A stretch of 64,000 nucleotides of DNA from Paenibacillus_S vulneris (GTDB taxonomy: Bacteria > Bacillota > Bacilli > Paenibacillales > NBRC-103111): assembly GCF_039543185.1 (NCBI RefSeq), contig NZ_BAABJG010000006.1:682001-746000 (forward strand), written 5' to 3'. The translations under genes were made by a program, and so were the position numbers. Below the pieces are notes generated by a model. The model was not told where the DNA came from, searched no databases, and saw only the letters and a program-made list of their open reading frames with translations. Within the stretch, counting starts at the first letter, position 1. Each line of letters starts with the position of its first letter. Shown here piece after piece: positions 40,402-49,322 of the stretch.

Positions 40402-41922
40402 TTAGAAGAAACCCAATGCATCCGGGCTGTAGCTGACGAGCAGGTTTTTCGTTTGTTGATAATGCGAGAGCATCATCTTGTGGTTTTCACGGCCGATCCC
40501 CGAGGTCTTGTAGCCGCCGAAGGCCGCATGCGCAGGATAGGCATGATAGCAGTTCGTCCATACGCGTCCTGCCTCAATCTGGCGCCCCATCCGATAAGCT
40601 ACGTTCATATCGCGTGTCCATAGTCCCGCTCCCAAGCCATAGAGCGTATCGTTGGCAATCGCCAGCGCTTCCTCCTGATCCTTGAAGGTGGTTACGGAGA
40701 CGACCGGTCCGAAAATTTCCTCCTGGAAGATCCTCATCTTGTTATGGCCTTTGAGGACGGTCGGCTGGATATAGTAGCCCTCTGCAAGCTCACCCTCCAA
40801 TGCTGCACGGCCTCCCCCGATCAGACACTCTGCACCTTCCTGCTTGCCGATGCTGATGTAGCTCATAATTTTCTCGACCTGCTCCGTGGAGGCCTGAGCT
40901 CCGATCATGGTTTCCGTGTCGAGCGGATTGCCCTGCTTGATGGCGGCAACGCGTTTCAGCGCCCTCTCCATGAAAGCGTCATAGATCGATTCTTGAATTA
41001 AAGCGCGGGACGGGCACGTACACACTTCCCCTTGGTTCAAGGCGAACAGTACGAAGCCTTCGATCGCTTTATTGAAGAATGCGTCGTCCTTGGCCATAAT
41101 GTCTTCGAAGAACAGGTTCGGCGATTTGCCTCCTAGCTCCAATGTAACCGGAATAAGGTTCTGGGAAGCATACTGCATAATGAGACGGCCAGTGGTCGTT
41201 TCCCCGGTAAAAGCGATCTTGGCAATGCGGCTGCTGGACGCGAGCGGCTTGCCGGCTTCAAGACCGAAGCCATTGACGATATTGACCACGCCCGGAGGCA
41301 GCAAATCCTGAATCAGCTCGGTCAGCACCAGAATGGAGGCAGGAGTCTGCTCAGCCGGCTTCAGCACCACGCAGTTCCCTGCAGCCAATGCAGGAGCCAG
41401 CTTCCAGGTCGCCATCAGCAGCGGGAAGTTCCACGGGATAATTTGCCCGACGACCCCCAGCGGCTCATGGAAATGGTATGCCACCATATCGTTGTCGATT
41501 TGGCTCAAGGCCCCTTCTTGGGCGCGAATGCACCCGGCAAAATAGCGGAAGTGGTCGACGGCAAGAGGCAGGTCGGCAGCCAATGTCTCGCGAACCGGCT
41601 TCCCGTTATCCCAAGTCTCGGCTACCGCCAGCAGTTCCAAATTCGCTTCTATACGATCAGCAATTTTATTAAGGATAAGTGCCCGTTCGGCTGCCGAGGT
41701 GCGTCCCCAGCTTTCCTTGGCCGCATGAGCGGCATCCAGCGCCAGTTCGATATCTTCCGCCGTCGAGCGGGGAATTTCGCAGAAGGGACGGTTGTTCACC
41801 GGTGAAACGTTTTCAAAATATTGCCCTTGCACAGGCGCAACCCACTCGCCGCCTATAAAGTTTTCGTAACGCTTCTTGAATGTCACCTTCGAATCGTTGT
41901 GTCCCGGTTGTGCATAGATCAT
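40402..41922 (-). CDS. Acetaldehyde-type aldehyde dehydrogenase
   Basis: 506 residues from ATG 41922; the ATG at 41931 overlaps the GGAGG and is unlikely. The catalytic Glu (Glu-Leu-Gly-Gly-Lys-Ser) lies near residue 262 and the Cys in Gly-Glu-Val-Cys-Thr-Cys near 300. It oxidises an aldehyde to an acid with NAD(P)+. It closely resembles the ExaC/AldB-like group, which is often under sigma-54 control. A sigma-54 promoter lies at 41963-41979 and an AcoR-like activator is divergent, so an alcohol or acetoin/acetaldehyde catabolic role is likely. Confidence 0.92.
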   Translation of the reverse strand: MIYAQPGHNDSKVTFKKRYENFIGGEWVAPVQGQYFENVSPVNNRPFCEIPRSTAEDIELALDAAHAAKESWGRTSAAERALILNKIADRIEANLELLAVAETWDNGKPVRETLAADLPLAVDHFRYFAGCIRAQEGALSQIDNDMVAYHFHEPLGVVGQIIPWNFPLLMATWKLAPALAAGNCVVLKPAEQTPASILVLTELIQDLLPPGVVNIVNGFGLEAGKPLASSSRIAKIAFTGETTTGRLIMQYASQNLIPVTLELGGKSPNLFFEDIMAKDDAFFNKAIEGFVLFALNQGEVCTCPSRALIQESIYDAFMERALKRVAAIKQGNPLDTETMIGAQASTEQVEKIMSYISIGKQEGAECLIGGGRAALEGELAEGYYIQPTVLKGHNKMRIFQEEIFGPVVSVTTFKDQEEALAIANDTLYGLGAGLWTRDMNVAYRMGRQIEAGRVWTNCYHAYPAHAAFGGYKTSGIGRENHKMMLSHYQQTKNLLVSYSPDALGFF

Positions 41923-41962
41923 TGTGAACATCCTCCTTCAATTTGGTTTCACTAATTATATA

Positions 41963-41979
41963 AGCAAGAATCGTGCCAA
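41963..41979 (-). promoter_or_regulatory. Sigma-54 (RpoN) -24/-12 promoter of the aldehyde dehydrogenase operon
   Basis: On the minus strand TTGGCACG-ATTC-TTGCT matches the sigma-54 consensus TTGGCACG-N4-TTGCW at every fixed position. The predicted start lies about 12 bases downstream, giving a leader of about 30 nt. Confidence 0.9.
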
Positions 41980-42054
41980 ACCGTTCAGGCCTGCTGCAGA
42001 GGCCTTTCGGAAGAATGCCCGGCCGCTTGTTGTTCTATGCTGGTACAGTCGGGC

Positions 42055-42071
42055 TGTTTCATTTTGATACA
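42055..42071. promoter_or_regulatory. Candidate upstream activator site
   Basis: TGTTTC-ATTTT-GATACA is an inverted repeat (TGTNTC-N5-GANACA) about 85 bp upstream of the sigma-54 promoter, the usual place for a bacterial enhancer-binding protein. It is the likely site of the divergent regulator. Confidence 0.55.
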
Positions 42072-42139
42072 ACCTTTTTTCGCAAATAGAAACCGCTGAA
42101 TCTTTTATGGTATCATGAAGATAGAAGCCCGTACGAACG

Positions 42140-43915
42140 ATGGAGGTGTTCACTTTGTCATCTCTGGAAGTAACCGACCTGTCTCAAATGATGGAGAATT
42201 CTTGGAAGCGCTGTCAGCGTTATGGATTGAAGCCGTCCGATCCTGTATATGACGACATTATAACCGGGAACCGAATACGGGAGCTCACACGGCAGCATGA
42301 GCAGCTAATCCGGCATACGGAGCAGATTTTTGCCAAAATGAATCGTCTTATCAAGCAGTCGGGACAAATGGCGCTTCTGATCGACGCCCAAGGGACCATT
42401 CTTCACTCTGTCGGCGACCCTGATTTCTCGAACCGTGCAGAGCGGGTACAGCTTCAGGTAGGGGCCAACTGGGAGGAGCGCCGCAAAGGGACGAATGCCA
42501 TCGGGCTGGCTCTGACGGAGCATAAGGCCGTCCGCGTCCATGCCGGGGAGCACTATTATACGTCCAACCGTTTCCTGACCTGCGCATCGTCCCCCGTCTT
42601 CAATTCCTCCGGACAGCTCATCGGAGTCATTAACATCAGCGGTAAAAAAGAAAGCTACCACGACTATACATTGACCTTGGCTTGTATGGCGGCTGATTCC
42701 TTGCAAAACAAGCTGATTTGGGAGGAAACCCGCGACGAACATCTTATTACGCTAAAAGAGCTTGACTACACGGCACAAAACGTACCCATGCCGCTATTAT
42801 CCCTCGACCGGGACAACCGGATCGTCCGCGCTAATCAGGCCGCGCTGCGCATTGTCGGCCGCGACGCCTTGGGCAAGGAATTCAAAGGAGCCGCGGGCTT
42901 CGCCATTGAAACGATCCACGGGGACCGCCACAAGATATGGCGTTCCGTCGCCATTCAGCGGAAAGCTCCTGGCGAGCCACGATGGTATGAATTCCAGGAC
43001 ATTATCGGGACTTGTCCGAAGCTGCTCCAGACGAAGGAGATCGCCAGGAAGGCCGCCCTCACCGACTATCCGGTGCTCCTGCTGGGTGAAAGCGGGACCG
43101 GCAAGGAATTGTTCGCTCAATCCATTCACACGGCCAGTCCTCGCAGCGCCCAGCCCTTCATCGCCGTTAATTGCAGCGCCATCCCGGACAGCCTTATCGA
43201 AAGCGAGCTGTTTGGCTACGAGCGCGGAGCCTTTACCGGGGCTAATAGAGAAGGCAGCATAGGAAAGTTCGAAGCCGCCCATAAAGGCACGATTTTTCTG
43301 GATGAAATCGGAGATATGTCTCTTCGGGCGCAGGCTGCACTGCTGCGGGTGCTGCAGGAAAGCACCATCACGCCGGTCGGCGGCACGAAGAGCAGGCGCG
43401 TCGATATCCGGATCGTGGCGGCCACCCACCGCAGCTTGGCTGAGGAAGTGAAGGCGGGACGCTTTCGGGCGGACTTGTATTATCGCCTTAAGGGCATTCA
43501 AATCACCCTGCCTTCTCTGCGGGAGCGAAGCGATATCGTGCCACTTGCCGCCCATTTGCTGCACAACCTCGGTTACCCCGCTTCAAGCCTTACCGAGCAG
43601 GCTCAGCTTAAGCTTCGGCATTATTCTTGGCCGGGAAATATTCGCGAGCTGAACAGCGCTTTGCTCCAGGCCAGCTTTCTTGCGGAAGGAGCCCCTATCG
43701 ATGCCTGGCATCTCCAGCTCGGTGAGGATGCAGCCCGCCCGGATGCATCGGGCCGTTCAGATGAAGTCCTGTCCCTGAAGGAAGCGGAGATGGAAGCCAT
43801 CAAGAGAGCGCTTCGGCAAACGGGCGGCAACTTGAGCAAAGCAGCCTCTCTATTGCAGATCGGACGGACGACCTTGTACAGGAAAATACAGGAGTACGAT
43901 TTGACTCCCTTTTAA
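42140..43915 (+). CDS. Sigma-54-dependent transcriptional activator, AcoR-like (GAF-AAA+-Fis)
   Basis: 591 residues. A GAF sensor domain (about 60-200) and a PAS-like part precede the AAA+ domain: Walker A Gly-Glu-Ser-Gly-Thr-Gly-Lys-Glu near 316, and the sigma-54 contact loop Gly-Ala-Phe-Thr-Gly-Ala near 365. A Fis-type helix-turn-helix closes the protein (Gly-Gly-Asn-Leu-Ser-Lys-Ala-Ala). It is divergent from the aldehyde dehydrogenase operon, which has a sigma-54 promoter, so it most likely activates that operon when it senses a small ligand. ATG 42140 follows GGAGG at a short distance; TTG starts cannot be excluded. Confidence 0.92.
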   Translation: MEVFTLSSLEVTDLSQMMENSWKRCQRYGLKPSDPVYDDIITGNRIRELTRQHEQLIRHTEQIFAKMNRLIKQSGQMALLIDAQGTILHSVGDPDFSNRAERVQLQVGANWEERRKGTNAIGLALTEHKAVRVHAGEHYYTSNRFLTCASSPVFNSSGQLIGVINISGKKESYHDYTLTLACMAADSLQNKLIWEETRDEHLITLKELDYTAQNVPMPLLSLDRDNRIVRANQAALRIVGRDALGKEFKGAAGFAIETIHGDRHKIWRSVAIQRKAPGEPRWYEFQDIIGTCPKLLQTKEIARKAALTDYPVLLLGESGTGKELFAQSIHTASPRSAQPFIAVNCSAIPDSLIESELFGYERGAFTGANREGSIGKFEAAHKGTIFLDEIGDMSLRAQAALLRVLQESTITPVGGTKSRRVDIRIVAATHRSLAEEVKAGRFRADLYYRLKGIQITLPSLRERSDIVPLAAHLLHNLGYPASSLTEQAQLKLRHYSWPGNIRELNSALLQASFLAEGAPIDAWHLQLGEDAARPDASGRSDEVLSLKEAEMEAIKRALRQTGGNLSKAASLLQIGRTTLYRKIQEYDLTPF

Positions 43916-43926
43916 ATAAGCATGCC

Positions 43927-43978
43927 AAACAGCCCGCAGGGCAGGCTTCGTAACGAAGTCGCTTTTGCGGGCTGTTTT
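43927..43978 (+). terminator. Terminator of the sigma-54 activator gene
   Basis: AAACAGCCCGCA and TGCGGGCTGTTTT form a strong stem with a T-run, 12 bases after the stop. A second inner pair (GGCTTCGTAACGAAGTC) strengthens it. Confidence 0.88.
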
Positions 43979-44041
43979 ATCGTATTTCCGGGAAAGGCTT
44001 TCCCTTATGGGCTTGTTTCCCTTTTATCCTGTGCATAAGGT

Positions 44042-44329
44042 CTACTCGACGATTAGCGCAGCCCACAGGAAGAAAAACGTTAACCCCAACGGACATACAA
44101 TGCCAATGGCAACGGCTATCCAAAATCCGCGTTCTTTCAGCAAGCCCAGTGCTTTGCTTAGTAGATTCGGTCTGGGGCTCTCCTCGGCATTGTACGCCAA
44201 ATCCTCCAAACAGGCTTTGAGAAAGCTCTCCGCGAACTCCTCATCCTTCTCCTGCAGCCTGCTCCATAATTCCGAATGCAGCTGCTTGATATCATGCTGC
44301 TTGCCGCTTTCTTTTAAAGGAACTGTCAT
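44042..44329 (-). CDS. Small membrane protein of unknown function
   Basis: 95 residues. A charged N-terminal part (about 1-62) is followed by one strong hydrophobic segment near residues 70-92 at the C-terminus, so it is probably tail-anchored. I recognise no family. It has only a weak ribosome binding site and stands alone. Confidence 0.5.
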   Translation of the reverse strand: MTVPLKESGKQHDIKQLHSELWSRLQEKDEEFAESFLKACLEDLAYNAEESPRPNLLSKALGLLKERGFWIAVAIGIVCPLGLTFFFLWAALIVE

Positions 44330-44529
44330 ACCGAACCCATCCCTGTTTGCGAAGCCGCCAGGCCTGACACTGCCGTATCCGCTGAATCATAACGTCGCAT
44401 TCTCATCCAACCTCCGCCCTTATTTTGGCTATTATGTCATCTAATTGATAGACGCAAGAATGGAAACTATAGTTTCAGCTTTTGGGAATTTAATCCAATG
44501 CCAACACAGCGTAGGCCCTCAGGCCGGCT

Positions 44530-44736
44530 TTATTCATCCTCTTCTTTCTTTCGACCCTCTTTCTCCTTGTGATCCGCCGGCTCCTTTTTCTTCGAATCCT
44601 TACTATCCTTCGTATCCTTATTATCCTGCCTGGCAAGCCCAGCCTGCCTCCTATTCTCTTTTTCAAACGGCTCCAGAATTCCCAGCTGTTCTGCAATCCG
44701 GCGCACATCTACCGTTATAACCTTACAGATTGTCAT
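44530..44736 (-). CDS. Small hydrophilic protein of unknown function
   Basis: 68 residues from ATG 44736, which has GGGGGGAG five bases upstream; an ATG at 44775 is possible. The first 35 residues look folded (Val-Asp-Val-Arg-Arg-Ile-Ala-Glu-Gln-Leu-Gly-Ile). The rest is a very charged tail of Lys, Asp and Glu repeats (Asp-Lys-Asp-Thr-Lys-Asp-Ser-Lys). No family recognised. Confidence 0.45.
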   Translation of the reverse strand: MTICKVITVDVRRIAEQLGILEPFEKENRRQAGLARQDNKDTKDSKDSKKKEPADHKEKEGRKKEEDE

Positions 44737-45055
44737 TCTGCTCCCCCCTGATAACTCCTTATTTATCTTTTCCACCCTTATACCTTACCTGAGCAGGCGG
44801 ACAACAGCTTGTCAGAGAATGGATGTTCGTGACTCCGTCTCGCTGATCCGGAATCGCCCTCTGGTTGGACTGCATGGAGCATGACCCAAAGCTTGTGCAG
44901 GGTTAAGCGCCATTTGTTGATAATGCATCCAAAAAATCCATCTCCTTCTATGTCATGTGTTTTCCTGAAGGATTTATTACAACAGATGGCGGTTACAACC
45001 ATATAACCGGCTGAAGCTACAGCAGCTTCTCCGGCGAATCTGCCGAAATCCCCGC

Positions 45056-45084
45056 ATAAAAAAAGGAGTCACGCATGTGACTCC
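45056..45084 (-). terminator. Terminator of the WYL regulator gene
   Basis: On the minus strand GGAGTCAC-ATGC-GTGACTCC is followed by TTTTTTT. The gene's stop codon lies within the stem. Confidence 0.85.
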
Positions 45085-46043
45085 CTACACTCATACAGCT
45101 TCTGCCATGCAGCGAGCTGCTCCTTCATCATTTCGCGATACGATACAGGCTCCAGGATTTCGGCCGCCGGTCCGTATTGATAAATCCAATTGAGGAACTC
45201 CCGGTCATCGTTGATCGTCACCTCGAACAGCAGGCTTCCGTCCGGAAGATCCGTCATTTTCGGCCGGACAAACAGCTCCTCCTCCTTTATGTAACGGGCA
45301 ATACTGGGGTAGAACTTGGCCTTGAAGCGAATTTGCTTGTCTCCGCGTTCGATGGACCATGTATTTTTCAGATACGATTTGACATTAAAGCTGCCCTTGT
45401 CAAAAGAGTCGGATAAAACCGACACCTCCTTGAAGCGGCTGATTCGGAACGTACGGATCGCTCCCGCAAGATGACAATACCCGATCAAGTAGAAGCGATG
45501 GTCCCTCGGAACCAGGTAATACGGATCGATCTTTCTTTCCGATTGAGCATTCCGGCTTTGCGTATGATAGACCGCATGAATCGTTTTTTGGTCAAGCGAT
45601 GCCTGAAGAATTTTAAATAAAAAGTTGGAGCTGTCCTCCCGGTAAGCCGGGGTCCCCATCTGAATCACTTCGGTAATCTGCTGAATGATCTCGGCATGGT
45701 TTGATTTTTGCTTGTTATAGGTCGCCATTACCTTCTCATAAGCGGAATCAAAGCCCGGAGGCAGCAGCGGCTTGACTTGATCGATCACCGTAGGAAGCAT
45801 TGAGAACACCAACGCCTCCTGCTCGGTCCAGTTCATCGGATAGATTGCGAAATTGCCCATGAAGGTATACCCTTTGCCGTATCCCTCCTGGGTCAGCGGA
45901 GTGATCAGATTCAACAGCTGCAGATCTCTGTAGATGGTACGCTCCGTCGTTTCACATTTGAACGCAAGCTCCTTGGCGGTGATCCCCGGCTTGCCCTGAA
46001 TGGCTATAATGATGCGAATTAATCGAATTAATCGTTCGGTCAT
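45069..46043 (-). CDS. WYL-domain helix-turn-helix transcriptional regulator
   Basis: 324 residues. An N-terminal winged helix-turn-helix (Thr-Ala-Lys-Glu-Leu-Ala, Thr-Glu-Arg-Thr-Ile-Tyr-Arg-Asp-Leu) spans about residues 1-60, and a WYL domain (Tyr-Tyr-Leu-Val-Pro-Arg-Asp-His-Arg-Phe-Tyr-Leu-Ile-Gly-Tyr-Cys) about 150-235, with a WCX-like C-terminal region. These proteins respond to nucleic acids or small ligands. It overlaps the DUF6508 gene by 4 bp and may be cotranscribed with it. Target unknown. Confidence 0.9.
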   Translation of the reverse strand: MTERLIRLIRIIIAIQGKPGITAKELAFKCETTERTIYRDLQLLNLITPLTQEGYGKGYTFMGNFAIYPMNWTEQEALVFSMLPTVIDQVKPLLPPGFDSAYEKVMATYNKQKSNHAEIIQQITEVIQMGTPAYREDSSNFLFKILQASLDQKTIHAVYHTQSRNAQSERKIDPYYLVPRDHRFYLIGYCHLAGAIRTFRISRFKEVSVLSDSFDKGSFNVKSYLKNTWSIERGDKQIRFKAKFYPSIARYIKEEELFVRPKMTDLPDGSLLFEVTINDDREFLNWIYQYGPAAEILEPVSYREMMKEQLAAWQKLYECRESHA

Positions 46044-46444
46044 GGCTGTTCTGCTGTAAAGCTCCTTTCATCCTTGTCCAACAAGCTTGATAGTTGCTCC
46101 AACAATGCAATAATTACGCCGCGATCTATCATAGAGGCATAGAATCCTCCATTATAACGGTCTGCCCTAACTATCGTGGTAAAGAGCTTTCTGATGACTA
46201 ACATATCGGCGGTTCGGATCCGTTCTATGTGATCGAAGTAAGAGTTAGCCTCGGCCTGCCAGCTCATCCAATCAAATTGCAGCAGCATTTGGGTTTCACT
46301 AATGGTTTTTACGAAATCAAGGACTGTCTGATCGTACAGGAACGGGTCCCATGATCCATTGTCCGATAGGGCGTACTTGCTGCTATTCGACTTAAAGTAG
46401 GGCAGGAAATGAAGCAATGCCTTGTATGGTTGATGATCCTGCAT
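46040..46444 (-). CDS. DUF6508-like protein
   Basis: 134 residues from ATG 46444, with GGAGG five bases upstream; longer starts at 46465 and 46510 lack an SD, and the longest overlaps the neighbour. The pattern Leu-Pro-Tyr-Phe, Phe-Asp-Trp-X-X-Trp, Thr-Thr-Ile-Val-Arg-Ala-Asp-Arg-Tyr fits the DUF6508 family of unknown function. It is coupled to the WYL regulator gene. Confidence 0.65.
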   Translation of the reverse strand: MQDHQPYKALLHFLPYFKSNSSKYALSDNGSWDPFLYDQTVLDFVKTISETQMLLQFDWMSWQAEANSYFDHIERIRTADMLVIRKLFTTIVRADRYNGGFYASMIDRGVIIALLEQLSSLLDKDERSFTAEQP

Positions 46445-46496
46445 CTCGACCTCCGTATCACTCATTTGATTAATCAAGCCGGGGTTCCTGACCTGT

Positions 46497-47935
46497 CTAT
46501 TTACCCTCATCGAACGTCACATTTGCCCTGTACAGCGAAGCATCCCACTGCACCTGCGCACCCAAAGCCTCAGCTACAAAACGAAGCGGCACATACATCC
46601 GGCCGTTCACAATCTGCGGTACCGTTTCCAGGGTGACGGCCTGCCCGTTCACCTCTGCCCAGTCATTACCTAGCTTGAGATCGACCTTCACCTTCCCCCG
46701 TTCTATATGCAGGCTGGAATCGTCAGAGTTCCACGTATATTCCGCATTCATCCGATTCAGCAGCACGCGAAAAGGTACCATCGTGATGCCGTTCTCGATA
46801 TAACCGGTCTTATTCTGGGCCAAATGGCCATTCATGCTAAGTTGCACGAGCGGCTTGTCCGCCTGCTGCACAAGCAGTACATTACTGAGCAGCCGTCCCG
46901 GCTTGCGCAGTACCTTGCCTTGATAGTAAAGAGCCGAGCTCGCTCCACCGTCCAAATTGATGGCATCCGTCATGCCGGCTTGAACCAAGACGTTCGCCAT
47001 CTGCTCGATCGTGCTGTACGAGACGGTTCCGAACACCAATTGGCCGTCTTCATCGACCCCTGCAAAGCTCCGAACATTCGCTTGCGACGTTACCAGCGGG
47101 TCGTTAAACCGGTCCCGTTCAAAATCAATATCGATTTGGCCGCCCGTCAGCAGCTTCGGCCCGGCTCCTATCGCCATCTGGTATTGCTCCAAAGGCAGCG
47201 TTTGCTTCGTGTCTAGATTGGTCACCGTCTGGCTCATGCTGAACTTGTCTCCGGGCTTCACCTGCTTGGAAACCTGCTCCAGGCTGTAGTCCGTGGATAG
47301 CAGCAGCACTTTGCCGCCTGATGGGATTCGTACCGCTTCCTCCGAAATGGACGCTATCTTCTGATCCTGTCCGATAACGATTTTAATGCCCGGCTCATCC
47401 GCCACATCCCCGTAATCTTTGGTAAACACCCACGCGCTTCGAGCCTGATCTCCATGATACATGTCGACTCCGTTAAGACGGGCTCCCAGTCGGCCTGCCT
47501 GGACATTGCTGCCAATAGCCAATCTTTGCACAGAAGCCTCTTTATTCGTCGATACTGTAATGGAGGTTTCCTTATCCCCGCCGTAGAACAGATCGTTGTT
47601 GTTCATCACAATGCCATATGGCGTCCGGTACTCTATATCCTCCGTAAAAGCATCAAAAAAAGTTCCGTTAATGCCCGCTACCGCGTCATTGTCCGACATG
47701 ATGTCCGCAAAATCCTGTACAGTCCCGACCTCATGATTGGCGGCCGCCGCCTTTACCTGTATTGTGGGATCTCCTTAAGGTCGATCCGGATTAGATCCAA
47801 GGTATAGCTGCTGCCGTTGTAGCTGATTTTTCTCTGCTCATGATGTATGCCCTGCTCTTCTGCATGAACTATCCCTGCCCCGCTAGCGAATAAGAGCGCA
47901 AAGCCTAACGTCATTTGGGCTAACCCTTTTTTCAT
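46497..47935 (-). pseudogene. Secreted phosphodiester glycosidase (NAGPA-like) with copper-amine-oxidase-N domains, interrupted by a frameshift
   Basis: A signal peptide and N-terminus (47935-47753, Met-Lys-Lys-Gly to Ile-Pro-Gln-Tyr-Arg then TAA) lie in one frame. The remaining enzyme lies in another frame, open from before its first ATG at 47699 (Asn-Asp-Ala-Val-Ala-Gly-Ile-Asn-Gly-Thr-Phe-Phe-Asp). The other-frame reading Thr-Ile-Gln-Val-Lys-Ala-Ala-Ala-Ala-Asn-His-Glu joins directly after the Ile-Pro codons, near a GGG run at 47765-47767, so one base appears lost. The C-terminus carries copper amine oxidase N-like stalk repeats (Val-Pro-Phe-Arg and Val-Pro-Leu-Arg-Phe-Val-Ala-Glu-Ala-Leu-Gly). 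It could be a true pseudogene or a sequence error; without the signal peptide the main ORF would not be secreted. Confidence 0.75.
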
Positions 47936-48052
47936 GTCTGTTCCTCCACCGAAGCTTTGTACACTTTATCTTGTTTATCCACTTTTTAGTACATTCGCTA
48001 TCGGTCGTGAAAATCCTGTAGAAATTTGTAAAATTGTGCAATTCCTTCGTTC

Positions 48053-48451
48053 TTAATCCGTATAACGTTTAGTCTCTTCTTGGGTGTCATTGGCAGCGTT
48101 CATAAATTCGATATGATGAAACCCCCATCCGCACATGTCGGTCAAAATAGAACTTAGTGTTCTTCCATGGTCGGACAGTGAATACTCGACCTTCGGGGGG
48201 ATCGTCTGAAACACTTGCCGAACGATGAGCCCGTCTTTCTCCAATTCACGGAGCTGATTGGTAAGCATCCCTTGTGTAACCTCGGGGAGTAAACGTCTCA
48301 ATTCACCGAATCGTCTAGTTCCTTCCTTCATCAAAATAAATAAGATCAGCGGCTTCCATTTTCCACCTATAGCATGCAAAGTGGTCACTATTCCCTGTGT
48401 TCGATACGATTGATATGTATCCGCGTCCATGAGCTCAACTCCTTGTTGCAC
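48053..48451 (-). CDS. HxlR-family winged-helix regulator
   Basis: 132 residues with the HxlR pattern: Gly-Gly-Lys-Trp-Lys-Pro-Leu-Ile-Leu near residue 30, Phe-Gly-Glu-Leu-Arg-Arg, and Leu-Thr-Asn-Gln-Leu-Arg-Glu-Leu-Glu. It is divergent from a flavin-type oxidoreductase gene. Members such as YodB and HypR respond to quinones, aldehydes or disulfide stress. This protein has no Cys at the N-terminal sensing position that I can see, so the signal is uncertain. It probably binds the palindrome at 48524-48541. Confidence 0.88.
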   Translation of the reverse strand: MQQGVELMDADTYQSYRTQGIVTTLHAIGGKWKPLILFILMKEGTRRFGELRRLLPEVTQGMLTNQLRELEKDGLIVRQVFQTIPPKVEYSLSDHGRTLSSILTDMCGWGFHHIEFMNAANDTQEETKRYTD

Positions 48452-48523
48452 TAATTCCGAATCTCTTCCCCTGACTTTACCAGAGTATCCCGAATTCTAT
48501 AAGTACTATTTTTTTGCGTACGT

Positions 48524-48541
48524 AGTACGGTGAACCGTACT
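48524..48541. promoter_or_regulatory. Palindromic operator between HxlR regulator and oxidoreductase genes
   Basis: AGTACGG-TGAA-CCGTACT is a perfect 7-4-7 inverted repeat. Nearby AGTACT and GCGTACG elements repeat the GTAC theme, as is common for HxlR/YodB-type regulators acting on a divergent gene. Confidence 0.65.
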
Positions 48542-48678
48542 ATCCCCTAGCGATCAACACGTTATCGTACGTTTTTCCAGACTAAGTATGAATAAAAAGC
48601 GTACTTTTCAAAAATTTCATTCGACTCAATAATGAGGGTGTAACCAAACTAACTAGTACAGCCCAGGAGGTTTATGAA

Positions 48679-49221
48679 ATGAACATTATGGTCATCGTCG
48701 CCCACCCCAATTTGGAGACATCACGTGCAAACCGGGCATTCCTGCTTGAAATTAGTAAACATACAAACGTTGAGGTTCGAAACCTCTATCAGGAGTATCC
48801 GAATTGGAATATTGACGCAGAGAAGGAACAGCAGCTGCTCTTAGCCTATGACCGGATTGTTTTACAATTTCCATTTTACTGGTACAGCTGCCCGCCTCTA
48901 TTAAAAAAATGGTTTGATGATGTATTAACGTTTGGCTGGGCCTATGGACCGGGAGGTGATTATTTAAAGGGCAAAGAATTTATGATTGCCACAACAACGG
49001 GGGGGACGGAAAATTGCTACCGGGCGGGTGGAGATAATTGGTTCACTATCAGTGAATTTTTAAGGCCAATCCAGAGGACGATTACCAAATGTAATGGGAG
49101 TTACCTTCCTGCTTTTGTAACCTATGCTGCCGCCTCCCAAGATAACGATACCTATCTCTCTCAAGAAGCTAAAAGATATGCCGAATATATCCAAGCTCCT
49201 TCCCGCTTGCTTGTTCATTAA
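48679..49221 (+). CDS. NAD(P)H oxidoreductase of the flavodoxin-like fold (KefF/MdaB/YrkL-type)
   Basis: 180 residues. His-Pro-Asn-Leu-Glu-Thr-Ser-Arg-Ala-Asn at 9-18 binds the FMN/FAD phosphate. Phe-Gln/Leu-Phe-Pro-Phe-Tyr-Trp-Tyr-Ser-Cys-Pro-Pro-Leu-Leu-Lys-Lys-Trp and Thr-Thr-Gly-Gly are hallmark motifs. It likely reduces quinones by two electrons. The divergent HxlR regulator and the shared palindrome suggest induction by electrophiles. ATG 48679 follows AGGAGG. Confidence 0.9.
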   Translation: MNIMVIVAHPNLETSRANRAFLLEISKHTNVEVRNLYQEYPNWNIDAEKEQQLLLAYDRIVLQFPFYWYSCPPLLKKWFDDVLTFGWAYGPGGDYLKGKEFMIATTTGGTENCYRAGGDNWFTISEFLRPIQRTITKCNGSYLPAFVTYAAASQDNDTYLSQEAKRYAEYIQAPSRLLVH

Positions 49222-49322
49222 TCCGGTTTATTAACGAGCCTTATTTATCGCATAGGTCGTTAGTACAAGCATTATTCTTCATTGGTTCATAAGATATCCT
49301 AAACGATTTAGGGAGGAATCTT

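Noticed and set aside
42797..43564. A 255-codon minus-strand frame
   Set aside because: Antisense shadow of the sigma-54 activator AAA+ domain.
44445..44720. 91-codon plus-strand frame opposite the small hydrophilic gene
   Set aside because: Pro/Tyr repeats are the mirror of the Lys/Asp repeats of the minus-strand gene, which has a strong SD.
44778..45002. 74-codon minus-strand frame in the 332-bp gap between 44737 and 45068
   Set aside because: No clear SD, no recognisable domain; I see nothing else in this gap except the WYL gene terminator at its edge.
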